This document shows, in pieces, positions 12,309-22,974 of a DNA stretch of 64,000 nt. The notes beneath the pieces are model-generated. The model was not told the origin of the DNA. It saw nothing but the letters and a program-made list of their open reading frames with translations, and did no database searches. The translations under genes were made by a program, and so were the position numbers. The stretch comes from Patagioenas fasciata. Taxonomy: Eukaryota; Chordata; Aves; Columbiformes; Columbidae. Position 1 is the first letter of the stretch. Every line of letters begins with the position of its first letter. Location of the stretch: the NCBI RefSeq assembly GCF_037038585.1, contig NC_092526.1, positions 40,993,501 through 41,057,500 of the forward strand, given 5' to 3'.

Positions 12309-12310
12309 AG
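12309..12310 (+). other. Splice acceptor before OR14 copy B exon
   Basis: The sequence tttcctttactgtacag ends here, 24 bases before the OR start codon. It is the same arrangement as in copies A and C. Confidence 0.55.
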
Positions 12311-12317
12311 AACCCCC

Positions 12318-12476
12318 ATGCCAAGAAACAGCAAATGTCCAACAGCAGCTCCATCACCCAGTTCCTCCTCCTGGCATTCGCAGACACATGGGAGCTGCAG
12401 CTCTTGCACTTCTGGCTCTTCCTGGGCATCTACCTGGCTGCCCTGCTGGGCAACGGCCTCATCATCACCACCATAA
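12318..12476 (+). promoter_or_regulatory. Upstream ATG and overlapping uORF of OR14 copy B
   Basis: ATG at 12318, eight bases into the predicted exon and 17 bases before the OR start. It opens a 52-codon frame (MPRNSKCPTAAPSP...) ending TAA at 12474-12476, out of phase with the OR. Position and length equal those of the copy A uORF. Conservation may simply reflect recent duplication plus overlap with the receptor frame. Confidence 0.45.
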
Positions 12477-13267
12477 CATGTGACCAGCACCTGCACACCC
12501 CCATGTACTTCTTCCTCCTCAACCTCTCCGTGCTCGACTTGGGCTCCATCTCCACCACTCTCACCAAATCCATGGCCAATTCCATCACGGACACCAAGGC
12601 CATTTCTTATATGGGATGTGTTGCACAGTTCTTTTTCTTCCTTTTCCTGATTGTAGGAGATTATTTTCTCCTCACAGTCATGTCCTACGACTGGTATGTT
12701 GCCATCTGCAAACCCCTGCACTATGGGACCCTTCTGGGCAGCAGAGCTTGTGTCCACATGGCAGCAGCTGCCTGGGCCAGTGAGTTTCTCAGTGCTCTGC
12801 TGCACATGCTCAATACATTTTCAGTACCACTGTGCAAGGGCAATGCTGTGGACCAGTTCTTCTGTGAAATCCCCCTGATACTCTAGCTCTCCTGCTCACA
12901 CTCCTACCTCAGGGAAGCTGGTCTTCTTGCTTTTAGTGCTTTTCTATTTTGGGGATGTTTGGTTTTCATTGTGGTGTCCTATGTGCAGATCTTCAGGGCC
13001 GTGCTGAGGATCCTCTCTGAGCAGGGACAGCACAAAGCCTTTTCCACCTGCCTCCCTCACCTGACCATGGTCTCCCTGTTTGTCAGCACTTCCATGTTTA
13101 CCTACCTGAAAACCCACTCCTTATCCTCCCCAAACCTGAATCTGGTGGTGGCAGTACTGTATGCACTGGTACCTTCAACACTGAACCCCCTCATCTACAG
13201 TATGAGGAACAAGGAGCTCAAGAGTGCTCTGAGGAAGCTGATGACTGGACATTTTCAACAGCCATAG
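12335..13267 (+). pseudogene. OR14-like olfactory receptor pseudogene (copy B), one in-frame stop
   Basis: A 310-residue OR14-like receptor frame that is complete except for one TAG at 12884-12886 (codon 184), where sister copies have AAG lysine in ILKLSCS. The reading frame on both sides is the same, so the whole exon is otherwise open. It begins MSNSSSITQFLLLAFADTWE with sequon NSS, has TM1 GNGL, TM2 LHTPMYFFLLNLS, TM6 KAFSTCLPHL and TM7 NPLIYSMRN, and ends GHFQQP. The DRY motif is DWY: codon 120 is TGG where arginine is needed for G-protein coupling in class A GPCRs. The stop falls just after extracellular loop 2, so a truncated product would lack TM5-TM7. Two independent defects argue for a true pseudogene, though a recent one. 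Confidence 0.92.
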
Positions 13268-14095
13268 ACTGCCTGCTTCTTCCCGCAAAGGGCTCCCAGT
13301 GTAGCTCGTGACAGGCCAAGTCTGTCTTTCCTTCTTTACGTTTTACCTTTTTTAATACTTGTGATGTTTTTCTCTTGAATGAAATGTCACTATTCATCCC
13401 CTCCTGCTTAATTATCCACCCATTTAGTGTGACCCAAAGATATTGTGTAAATGGGGAGTCTCTCATTGTATTTAAGTGAAATAAATGAACATGTGGCAAC
13501 TTTTTTTTTGCCTGAGATCCATCCTCATTGTGTCAGGGATGAATGGGAAGTGAAAATACCTTCCTGCCAACACCAGCTTTGGGAAGGCTGCTTTGTGCCT
13601 GGAGCAGTAAGAGCTCTTGAGGACCTCAAAGGCTGGGGCTTTTGTGTTGGGGGATCACAAGGAGGGGCTGCAGACCTCTCAGGATCTGCTGGAGAGGAGA
13701 CCAAAGGACACAGGTGCCTCCTTTTCCTATTGCTGTGCATGTTCACCAACCTCTGGGGTGACTCCTCTCTGACCCCCAGAAGCTGCTGTGCCCTTAGGAG
13801 GGGAAGAGGCTGTGGGGTGATTGCCCAGTGCACCTGCAATGGGCACTGGTGTGGGACCAGCCCAAACTGGGCTTTGCTGGGGAGAGGGCATTGAGGGTGG
13901 AGAGTGGGCAGGGGAGGTGGGAGAGCTTTGACATGGTTGGAATGGGCTGGAAAGTACCTGGGAGAGAAAAACATCAGCCTGTATCTCGTGCTGCATGGGC
14001 ATGCAGGGTGAAGACTCACACCAGGGGTTGTGGTGCAGAGCCAGGGCTTGTGGGAAGGATCAAAGTCATGCAGGTGCAGGAGAGAGGAGGCTGCT
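13268..14095 (+). repeat. 3' flank of OR14 copy B, inverted duplicate of 42400-43234
   Basis: Runs from the OR14 B stop through the poly-A signal into GC-rich DNA. It is matched in reverse by the region beyond the OR14 D stop: shared text includes taattatccaccca, gctttgggaaggctgc, gtaagagctcttgaggacct and ggtgcctccttttcctattg. No gene is supported; the open frame at 13828-14394 runs from this flank into a CR1 and is artefactual. Confidence 0.75.
13480..13485 (+). other. Poly-A signal of OR14 copy B
   Basis: AATAAA about 215 bases after the OR14 B stop, in a 3' flank conserved with copies A and D. Confidence 0.55.
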
Positions 14096-14099
14096 CTGT

Positions 14100-15080
14100 G
14101 ACCTTGTGCACAGTGAGATGGATCGTGAACTGGCTGGATGTCAGAGCCCAGAGGGTTGTGATCAATGGTGCAGAGTCTGATTGGAGGCCTGTAGTTAGTG
14201 GGGTTCCCCAGGGGTCAGTACTGGGTCCAGTGCTGTTCAATCTGTTCGTCAATGAGCTGGGTGAAGACACTGAGGGCACCCTCAGCAAGTTTGCTGATGA
14301 TACCAAACTGGGTGGAAGGGTTGACACACCAGAGGCTGTGCTACCATTCAATGGGACCTGGACAGGCTGGAGGACTGGTCAGAAAAGAACCTAATGAAGT
14401 TCAACAAGGGCAAGTGTAGGGTCCTGCACCTGGGGAGGAATAACCCCAGAAACCAGTACAGTTGAGGGGCAAACCTGCTGGAAAGCAGCAGTGCAGAGAA
14501 GGACCTGGGAGTTCTGGTTGACCATGAGTCACCAATGTGCCCTTGTGGTCAAGAAGGCCAGTGGTATCCTGAGGTTCATTAATAAGAGTGTGACCAGTAG
14601 GTTGAGGGAGGTTGTCCTCCCCCTCTACTGTGACCTGGTGAGGTTGCATCTGGAGTACTGTGTCCAGTTCTGGGCTCTGCAGTTTAAGAAGGACAAGGAA
14701 TTACTGGAGAGACTCCAGTGGCAGGCCATGAAGATGATGAGGGGCCTCGAGCACCTTTTTTTATGAGGAGAGACTGAGAAACCTGGTTCTGTTCAGCTGG
14801 AGAAGAGAAGCTGAGAGGGGATCTCAGAAATGTTTATAAATATCTCAAGGGTGGATGTCCAGAGGATGGGACCAGACTCTTTGTAATGCTGCCTAATGAG
14901 AGGATGAAGGGCAACAGGCACAGACTGAAGCATAGGAGGTTCTATCCGGATACGAGTAAAAGGTTTTTTACTTTGAGGGTGGCAGAGCCTGGCCCAGGCT
15001 GCCCAGAGAGGTTGTGGAGTCTCCTTCTCTGGAGACATTCAAGACCTGCCTGGAAACATTTCTGAGGGATCTGGGAGAGT
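14100..15080 (+). mobile_element. CR1 LINE, RT domain to near 3' end
   Basis: A CR1 copy in sense orientation. The translated region near 14120-14400 shows [38 protein letters not shown] and [15 protein letters not shown], so FADD and the thumb entry are recognisable. A frame break lies near 14340-14390. Further text (gaggttgcatctggagtact, gaggagagactgagaaacct) follows the normal CR1 order to about 15060. The terminal hundred or so bases are missing and another CR1 starts directly. Confidence 0.85.
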
Positions 15081-15084
15081 TCAC

Positions 15085-15890
15085 TCTGGAGAACAGGAGG
15101 CTGAGGGGAGACCTTCTCACTCTCTACAACTGCCTGAAATGAGGTTGTAGCAGGGAGGGTGTTGTCTCTTCTCCCAGGTAGCAAGTGATAGAGGAAATGG
15201 CCTCAAGTTATGTCAGGGGACATTTTGATTAGATATTAAGAAAAATTTCTTGCCATAAAGGATTGTCAGGCATTGGCACAGGCTGCCCAGGGAAGTGGTT
15301 GAGTCACCATCCCTGGACGGGTTGAACAGACATGTAGATGAGGTTCTTAGGGACATGGTTTGGTGTGGGAATGGTAGGATGTGTGGCTCTGGCTAAAGAG
15401 CCTTGGACAGGTTATATAGAAGTATGTTTTTTATGAGTGTAAGCAGTGATAGCCCAGACCAGTGAGAATGATATCTTGGATCAGAAAACTGCCCCCATAT
15501 GTATGATGTGTGAATGTTGGGCCTGGATTTGTGAATGACTGGGTTGGAATGCCGCCCACAAGATATGCATGGCAACGTGACTGATAACAGTCACAATATG
15601 AGTGTGGCATGTTTGGAATAACAATTATTGAAAAAACATCCTGTCTAACCTCTTGGTACAGGCCCGTATCTGTAAACCTAGAAATTGAGAACTGTTAATA
15701 AAAGTCAGCTCAGCTCTGCCTAGCTGTGCTCTCATTGCTAACAAGAACTCTGTGGCTGTGTGTGTATCTGCATCTGTATGAATCGTTCTCATCACCACAG
15801 TTTAGTCTCAGTGTTAATAGTTGGACTTGATGATCTTGAGGGTCTCTTCCAACCAAAATGAGCCTGTGATTCTATCATTCTAAGGCCAAC
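15085..15890 (+). mobile_element. CR1 LINE 3' end, split by a solo LTR
   Basis: A second CR1 in sense orientation: aggctgaggggagaccttct at the start, ggacatggttt at 15351-15361, then an interruption. CR1 text resumes at 15806 with ctcagtgttaatagttggac and runs to the tail gagggtctcttccaacc and gattctatcattcta. Removing 15364-15799 and one copy of the short repeat restores normal CR1 order, so the LTR came after this CR1. It has no coding capacity. Confidence 0.8.
15364..15799 (+). mobile_element. Solo LTR with 6-bp target duplication
   Basis: 436 bases starting TGTGGGAA and ending CACCACA, flanked by gtttgg (15358-15363) and gtttag (15800-15805), a 6-bp target duplication with one difference. 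An AATAAA lies at 15697-15702, about 100 bases before the end as expected for R-U5. A 6-bp duplication fits beta- or alpharetrovirus-like (class II) elements. No internal proviral sequence is present. Treated as a fossil. Confidence 0.65.
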
Positions 15891-16260
15891 AGCATCCTGG
15901 GCTCTATGAGCAGGAGCATAACGAGAGGAAAAGATTATACCCCTTTTCTCAGCATTTATTACACAATATTCAGAATATTTCCTGGGTTTTGAAACCCCAC
16001 AATGCCAAAGAGACCTAGAAAATCTGGCTCTAATTCAATGGAGGACTACCAAGGTGTTTAAGGTGATAAACCATGTACTGTGAGAAGAAGCTTAGAGATC
16101 TGGACTTGACCAACTGGTAAAAGAGATCTTTGGAGGGAAAATGTAGAAGCATTACACAGTTCCCTGGAAGAATAAGCCAAGTTCATGTCTGTGGTACAAG
16201 ACACAAGGACAAGAGGCAAGAATGAGAGGCCCTGAGCAGCAATGACTGGCAATGTGTAGG
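15891..16260 (+). mobile_element. Old CR1 LINE fragment
   Basis: Highly diverged CR1-like text: aaggccaacagcatcctggg at the start, then gatctggacttgaccaactg and ggcaagaatgagaggccc. No coding frame. Limits approximate. Confidence 0.4.
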
Positions 16261-16609
16261 TCTCGGAGAGACAGTCAGGGGACTTCAGTGAAAAATAAGG
16301 GGATAGCTGATGGGTTTAGCGAATCCTTGAAACTATATCCGAAACCGACAACGGAAAACAGTTGATATTGGCAGGCAAAAGAGGAGAAGGATGTTTTTCC
16401 TAGATATATGGCAGGAAAGAAGGCCCTTCCTGTCCAAATCAGATATGATAACAGACATTTCAATCTCATGTGCATGCTTCAGCCTGCCAGATGGGGAATG
16501 CACACTGCTGAGGGTGGCTGTGCTCGGTCATCCACATGAGCTCACCTTGCTGACCACTACCCTTGAATGCAAACTTTCCAATGCTGTGGATAGGTAAGAG
16601 TGTAGTTTG
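16261..16609. other. No gene recognised
   Basis: About 350 bases of unassigned DNA between an old CR1 fragment and the OR14 C upstream block. Confidence 0.4.
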
Positions 16610-19600
16610 CTCAAGGAACCCCTGGCTTGATCCCCATCCGCCGTGGGTTATTCTCCTCCAGAGTCCCAAGTGTCCTGCCTCGAAGCTCAGAGGCCTGGAA
16701 GATCTTGCTGGTGGTAAGTGAGGCAAAGTTGCCATAAACTATTTGAGATCTATCTACACCTACTCTTACTAAATTAAGCAGAGGCCCCACATTCTCTCTG
16801 TTGCTTCTTTAACTGTTCCTAATGTAGCAACAGCTCATCTTGGTTCCCATTGCATTCCCTTTCAATTTTCAATTGAGTTTTTGTAAGGATCATTGCTGTG
16901 CTGGAAAGATACTGTTCCTGAAGACAAAATGTAGCCAGACACATTATGAAAACTGTTTTTGTGTTCCTTGACTGTATCATCATGGGTGTGAGTAAAGACG
17001 CCAGTGTGATGTGCTTCTTGTTCACACAATGCCTGCAACTGTTGGGTAGAGGAGGGGCAGACTTTGCCTTTCTGATGGTATCTGATGACTGATGCCTCTT
17101 TTACTGATGGCATCAGCCAATGGCATACAGGCAGCGAATTGCAATCCCTGTGATGACACCTGGGGTGTCTGTCACACACCTGCCCTGAATGGGAATTTCT
17201 TTTCTCTAAGTCCTCTGCTGTTCCTGCAAGCCCTTGCATCTCCTGTAGCTCTGTGGGCCTTGATTTGAACACTAAATTGAGTAGATATGCTGAATTCTGT
17301 AAGTCAATGTGGGGCTGGACATGAGACAACTGCCAATATAGTCAGTCAAGATCTAGTACAAACTGCAGAAGAGAGACACTGAGCTCTCCCTGCGCACATG
17401 ACTTGAATCATTCACATGAACACCTCTATAGGCTGCCCTGAACGCAATGAGTAGGGAAAGGTTCAGTTGCCCTTATTTTGAGCATCAGTTGTGGTTTCAG
17501 TTGCCCAAAGGAAATTCTCAACATCCTTCAAGAGGATGCCCATGGATGTTGCCCTGTCTCTGTGAATCACTGCGTTTGAGTTTGCAGGTACCTGCACATG
17601 TCTTAGATCGCTTCTGAAATGTCACATGTCACCATACATTTGTACCTGAACACCTGACTATTGGCCTCCAACTTCATTAATTAGCATGTGAGTTTAGAAA
17701 AGGAGCTCACAGCCTATTTTGTGAACATCTGAACACCTGATACAAGAGGAATCCCACCTGGATGGAAGTGCAATTTTGGCAGGTAAGGGAAGGATCGGAG
17801 TACTTTTCAAGCCCCAGGACTACAAACCCAGGATAAGATGCTTCGATTGAATCAGATGAATTCCTCCTCTCAGCAGAGGTAAAGAGATGGCCAAGAGAAA
17901 GTGATTCTTGGACCTAACTCATTTCCTGATAGAAGTTCCGCTGTTTCCCAGCATTTCCCCCCCCACCAAGCCCCACCCCACTGAGGAAAGGAACGTCAGT
18001 GATAACTTCATCCAGCTTCACAGCAGGTTCCCCTGGAGCCCCAGGGACACCTCAGGGGAGCACAGAGGGAACAGAGAAAGTGCCACCTTGGGCTGCTCCT
18101 GTGCTGCTGAGCTGGGCTGGGCTCCTGGGACAGAGTGAGCTCATGGAAGCGGCAGCGCTGCAGAGAGACAGCTCTGCCCAGGAGCAGCTCCTCTGCACAG
18201 CACAGCAGGGCTGAGGGCTCTGCCTGCAGCACGGAGGGGAGAGGAGCCAGAGGGAGAGAGGGGAAAGGCAACATGGAGTGGGAGGATGCTGAGAACTCAC
18301 TGGAAATGAAATCTTCACAAGTATTAATTCTGTGGCTGGAAGGCATTTCATCTGCAAATCATGGTAGGATCTCCTAAAGCTGGCAAATTGCAGAGCCTAC
18401 AAGAGACGTAAGTACAACTCCCAGAGATTCTCTGATGTAGAGGAGGAGGATGTGCTCCAAAGCAGCCATTGTCATCTGCACCTTCAGAGGGACAGGGCAT
18501 GATGGCTGCCTTCTCCCAAGGATAGCTGCAGCGGTGTAAATGTAAATGTGCACCCAGGGGTGCCCAGGGCTGTCCTGCAGAGCAGGGTCCCTGCACCCCA
18601 GGGCTGTGCCGGGCAGGGACTCTGCCACCTGCCAGGATCAGCGTTCAGCCTGCCCAGGAAGATCCCACGGTGCTGTGGGGAGAAGCTGTGGGGGGAAGGA
18701 GTGACCTCCGGCAGGGCAGGGTCCTTCTGCTGTTAAGAAGGTGCTGTGTGGGTCAAGGTTGTCACAGCTTAAGATCACCCCAGAGTATTTACTATAGGAG
18801 GTTTCAAAGAAAAATCTATGCAGGGATTACTATGAAGATAATGAGCTCTAGAGACTCTGTTGTTGCATTTTCCTAATCAAGGGGGTTGGGATCGGGGTTG
18901 GAAGAGGCTGGGGATAAAAGGATACATAGAAAAGAAGCTCTCCTCTAGTTTTAAAAAGTCACTGAGGCTCCTGAACTGCAATTCTGAGTGATCAATATGT
19001 TTGCCAGAAGCCTCTTAACCTCCCTTCAGCCACTCCTCTGCCTGTGGACTGCACCAGCATCACATTTGCTGGACACATCCAGCTTAGTCTGACCTGTGTT
19101 TTTTTCTAACCTGCAAACAAGAAGATGTGCCCAGGCACTGCCCTGTAAACAGGCAGGTGTCTGTAGAGCCAGGGTGAGGGCACAGAGGGTGGGATGGGGT
19201 CTGTGAGCATTGACATGGAAAAGACATGGGACAGGGAAACATCTCCAAGGAGGAAAATCTCCAGACAGCAGGAATGTGATCTGGGAAGGAGAGTAATTAA
19301 ACCCAAAAATGCTGTGGGAAGAAGAATTCTGAAAACTCCCTTTGATCCCCTGCAGTGCAGATGCCTCCTGTGAGCAGCCCCCTCACCTCCTCTCCCACCC
19401 AGCAAAGCCTCTGCCCTCAGGGCTAGGGGCTCCAAGGCATGAACCATCTCCTCTGCAACCAGAGCTCCAGTTCCTCTGCAGAACATAGGGGCTGAAAGCA
19501 GCTGCCCGGCAATGTTGGTGTCTGGGAGGTGGCTGCACAGCTGGGGAAGGGTGACACTGTCTGAGTGCCCGGCTGCCTCTGCCCTGGCCTCTCTCACACC

Positions 19601-20690
19601 CGCCCTCACCGCATTTTCCTTCTTTCTCCACTGCTCTGTGTCCCTGTTGTTGTGATCTTGTTCTTGCTGTCAGGCTCTCTGGGGATGGCAGTTTCAGCTG
19701 CAGAGTCACAGCCTGATCTTGTGGGTCCTTTCCTGCAGGTGTGTCCATGGGAACAAGTGTCCCAGCTTTCCTCTGATCTATGGGTCTGTGAGCAATGCAG
19801 TCTGTGTGGCTGGGGAATGAGCTGAATCTCCCTGAATGAAAGGCCATCATTAGGAGAATTTGCTATCTCCTTGAAGTTTCCTTCCAAGCTGTGAGCTTCA
19901 CTCCAGGATGAAAGCCCATCCTACAGCATCTTTGTGTTATCTAAATTTCCCATACATAAGCACAGAGATGCTATGATGGACAAAATACTGTTGAGTTTGC
20001 AAAATGAGCTGAATGTGGGATGCTGAGACCTTAAGGAAAGGGTGAGATAAGTCATGATCTGAGGTGGTTTCCTCTTCTTTTAGCAGTGACTGGTGGCTTT
20101 TCAGGGTAACATGGGAGTGTGATCAGCCTGCACCTCAGAAAGGTGCAAGCCCAGAGCAGCTGGGAGCAATACAGAGGGACAGACCAGCTTCCCTCACTCT
20201 GCACTAAGCCACAGGCATCCTCTTGCCTCACAGGACTTGCTCTGTTCTCCCTGAGTGCAGCAGAAATGCTGAGGGTTTCTGACACCTAAGAACACTCTCC
20301 AGGGTGGGAGGGCAGAAGAAGCCATAAGAAAGCAAAACTTCTCAAACTGCCTGCCTTGCCATCTCAGCTCCTTATCACTGGAGTGCGGATGCTGACAAGA
20401 CGTCTGCACCATGAGCAGTTCCACCTGACAAGGTTGAACCCCAGGACTGGCGGCTGCTCCCTCGTTCCCATGCCCCCTGCTGCAGAGCAGGGCTGACTCC
20501 TTGGCAGCCAGCAGGTACAGGCCCTGCTCCTCTCGGCACCTCCAGCCAGCACCACCCAGGGCTCAGCTGTGGAGCTGAAGGAAGGTCTGGAAAAGGACAA
20601 GGATGTGTGGAGAAGGGGGAGGGTGCATGAGAAATGGCTTTGATTTTATTCAGAGAAGTACCCCCTAACTTGTCACTGTCTTTTCCTCCT
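16610..20690 (+). repeat. Upstream block of OR14 copy C
   Basis: No gene is seen in 4 kb. The block is collinear, inverted, with 1355-4990. Its outer end 16610-16880 is an old CR1 fragment in antisense. 16810-17330 matches 4180-4720 reversed. 17340-18000 matches 3600-4180 loosely. 18000-18350 and 18540-18720 match 3200-3560 and 2830-3010. The part nearest the gene (18760-20690) is less clearly shared. It is GC-richer around 18050-18250 and 19370-19650. Confidence 0.65.
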
Positions 20691-20695
20691 GTGAC

Positions 20696-20697
20696 AG
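20696..20697 (+). other. Splice acceptor before OR14 copy C exon
   Basis: The tract cttttcctcctgtgacag ends here. The ATG at 20704 begins at the seventh base of the predicted exon and so would be in the mature transcript. Confidence 0.55.
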
Positions 20698-20703
20698 TGC
20701 CCC

Positions 20704-21681
20704 ATGCTCAAATGTAGAAAATGTCCAACAGCTAGCTCCTTGATGGAGTTCCTCCTCCTGGTATTCAGAGACACACAGGAGCTGCAGCTCTTGCATTTCT
20801 GGTTCTTCCTGGGCATTTACCTGGCTGCCCTCCTGGGCAATGGCCTCGTCATCACCACCATAGCCTGTGACCAGCACCTGCACACCCCCATGTACTTCTT
20901 CCTGCTCAACCTCTCCGTGCTCAACCTGGGCTGTATCTCCACCACTGTCCCCAAATCCATGGCCAGTTCCCTCTGGGACACCTGGGCTATTTCCTATGCA
21001 GGATGTGCTGCACAGGTCTTTTTGTACTTTTTCTCTGCTACAGCAGAATTTTCCTGTCTCACCATCATGGCCTATGATCGCTACGTTTCCATCTGCAAAC
21101 CCCTGCACTACGGGACCCTCCTGGGCAGCAGAGCTTGTGTCCACATGGCAGCAGCTGCCTGGGCCACTGGGTTTCTCAATGCTGTGCTGCACACGGCCAA
21201 TACATTTTCACTGCCACTCTGCAAGGGCAATGCCTTGGACCAATTCTTCTGTGAACTTCTCCAGATCCTCAAACTCTCCTGCTCAGATTCCTACCTCAGG
21301 GAGTTTGGACTTCTTCTGGTTTGTATCTCAGTAACATTAATCTCTTTTGTTTTCATTGTGGTGTCCTATGTGCAGATCTTCAGGGCTGTGCTGAGGATCC
21401 CCTCTGAGCAGGGACGGCACAAAGCCTTTTCCACGTGTCTCCCTCACCTGCTTGTGGTCTCCCTGTTTGTCAGCACTGGCACGTATACCTACCTGAAGCC
21501 CCCCTCCATCTCTTCCCCATCTCTGAACCTGGTGGTTTCTATTCTGTACTCGGTGGTGCCTCCAGCAGTGAACCCCCTCATCTACAGCATGAGGAACCAG
21601 GAGCTCAAGGATGCCCTGAGGAAACTAATGGCTGGATGGTTTTCAAAAGCAATAAACTGCTCATCTTCTGCACATCACTGA
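20704..21681 (+). CDS. OR14-like olfactory receptor, intact (copy C), with altered N-terminus
   Basis: A 325-residue odorant GPCR for the ciliary membrane of olfactory neurons, coupling to G-olf by family. Seven TM segments are recognisable: TM1 with GNGL (45-48), TM2 after LHTPMYFFLLNLS, TM3 ending MAYDRYVSICKPLHY (DRY 125-127), TM5 ending SYVQIF, TM6 KAFSTCLPHL (240-249) and TM7 NPLIYSMRN (290-298). Cys101 and Cys183 can form the conserved disulphide. The N-terminus is odd. The family start (ATGTCCAACAGC) is at 20721 but is followed at once by TAG because one T is inserted. The open frame instead begins at an ATG 17 bases upstream and gives MLKCRKCPTASSLM before rejoining the family sequence. 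This replaces the N-glycosylated NSS. Met14 (20743) is an alternative start giving 312 residues. The C-tail is longer than in sisters (SKAINCSSSAHH). Confidence 0.93.
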   Translation: MLKCRKCPTASSLMEFLLLVFRDTQELQLLHFWFFLGIYLAALLGNGLVITTIACDQHLHTPMYFFLLNLSVLNLGCISTTVPKSMASSLWDTWAISYAGCAAQVFLYFFSATAEFSCLTIMAYDRYVSICKPLHYGTLLGSRACVHMAAAAWATGFLNAVLHTANTFSLPLCKGNALDQFFCELLQILKLSCSDSYLREFGLLLVCISVTLISFVFIVVSYVQIFRAVLRIPSEQGRHKAFSTCLPHLLVVSLFVSTGTYTYLKPPSISSPSLNLVVSILYSVVPPAVNPLIYSMRNQELKDALRKLMAGWFSKAINCSSSAHH

Positions 21682-22974
21682 TGGTATAACTCATGACAGT
21701 CTCTCTTTTGTATGTTTTGTAGTTGTAGATTACTATTTGTAGTTGGGGAGAGGCTTGTTTGGTTTTCCTTTCTTTTAAATGTGATGATATTGTCCACAAA
21801 AAAAAAAGTCATTATACATCTGACTTCTAATTCACCATCTACATTTATAGTTTGAGTCACAGACTGTGTAAATGAGAAGCTGTGCTCTCTGTGCATATGA
21901 ACAAAATAAAGGACCCTGCACTGAATTGTTTTTCTGAGATCCTTCCTCTGAGACCTTTGCAAAGCTGAATACAAAGATCCGAGCACAGAAGCTCTGCCAG
22001 GGAGCACTAGCCTTGTTCTTTCCAGGGTTGTTCTCTTTCCACTTCCCCACTCTCCTTCGCAGCCCTTGTGTTCGTGTAAGGCCTGAGTGCTCCTGAGGCT
22101 TGGTCACAGTCCTGTGGTGTGACAGTCCTGTGTGTGCAGGCAGGGACAGGCAATGGGCATTTTTGTGGCAGAGCTGGCCTCCATATCAGCATCTCTATCA
22201 GCAAAGGGGTCTTCTTAGCACAGTGTCTGAAGGTTCTTCCAAAGTTGTTCTAAAGAACATGCGTAAGAAATAGACTCTCAAGAGGCTCATTGCTTTGCTT
22301 TTTTCTCTGTGGGTTCAGTGGGATGAGATCACAGTCCCAGTGTGGCTTTCGAGGGACTTAGGGCTGGTTCAGGTTTTGCTTGTTGGTAGCCAGCACCCAT
22401 GCAGATGGTGAACAAGTGTCAGTCACTCTGAGCACCCTCCATGGCCAGCTTTAGTGGGAGGCGGTCAGTGGCAGTGGCCACCATCAGTTGGGTCTGCCTC
22501 CCAGCCTGACCAGTATGACCCTGCAGAGTCACTACAGTCCACACACCACAGCCCACTTGAGCTATGGAGCAAAATCCCCAACTCGGGGTCTGTGGGGAAC
22601 ATGGGGAGAGGATGCAGGAATGGCTGGCCAGGCCAGTGCAGGTGCGCTCTATGGGGAGAAGGGATGTCCCAGGAGAAGGGCAGGGCACAGTGTGTGTGCA
22701 AGAGAGACATGGAAACAGTCTGTCATGCTGCTGGGTACCAGCTTGTGACTGTTCTCTCTTGGAACCACCATTTTGATTATTGTCCTCTCACCACAGCTGG
22801 GAGACCTCTATGGAAGGACACTAGGTCAGAAGTCCAGGTGTGCACTCAGATGAGATGTAAGCATACACATCCTGTGGGGGGGCACATGTACTATAATAAG
22901 CACAAATGCCATCAGCTATTGCTGCAGAGGCCATGGAGGCCTGTGGGACAGGTCACTTCATGTTGAGAGTAACT
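21682..22974 (+). other. 3' flank of OR14 copy C, no further gene recognised
   Basis: Includes a poly-A signal at 21905-21910. From about 22000 to 22960 I see no recognisable gene or repeat; overlapping open frames of 60-170 codons on both strands have no domain. Confidence 0.45.
21905..21910 (+). other. Candidate poly-A signal of OR14 copy C
   Basis: AATAAA about 225 bases after the stop, the same spacing as in copies A, B and D. Confidence 0.5.

Noticed and set aside
12884-12886. TAG in OR14 copy B as a programmed readthrough codon
   Set aside because: Sister copies have AAG, no readthrough context was recognised, and DRY is also lost, so a nonsense mutation is simpler.
13828-14394. Plus-strand open frame of 188 codons as a gene
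   Set aside because: It starts in duplicated OR14 3' flank and runs into the RT domain of a CR1.
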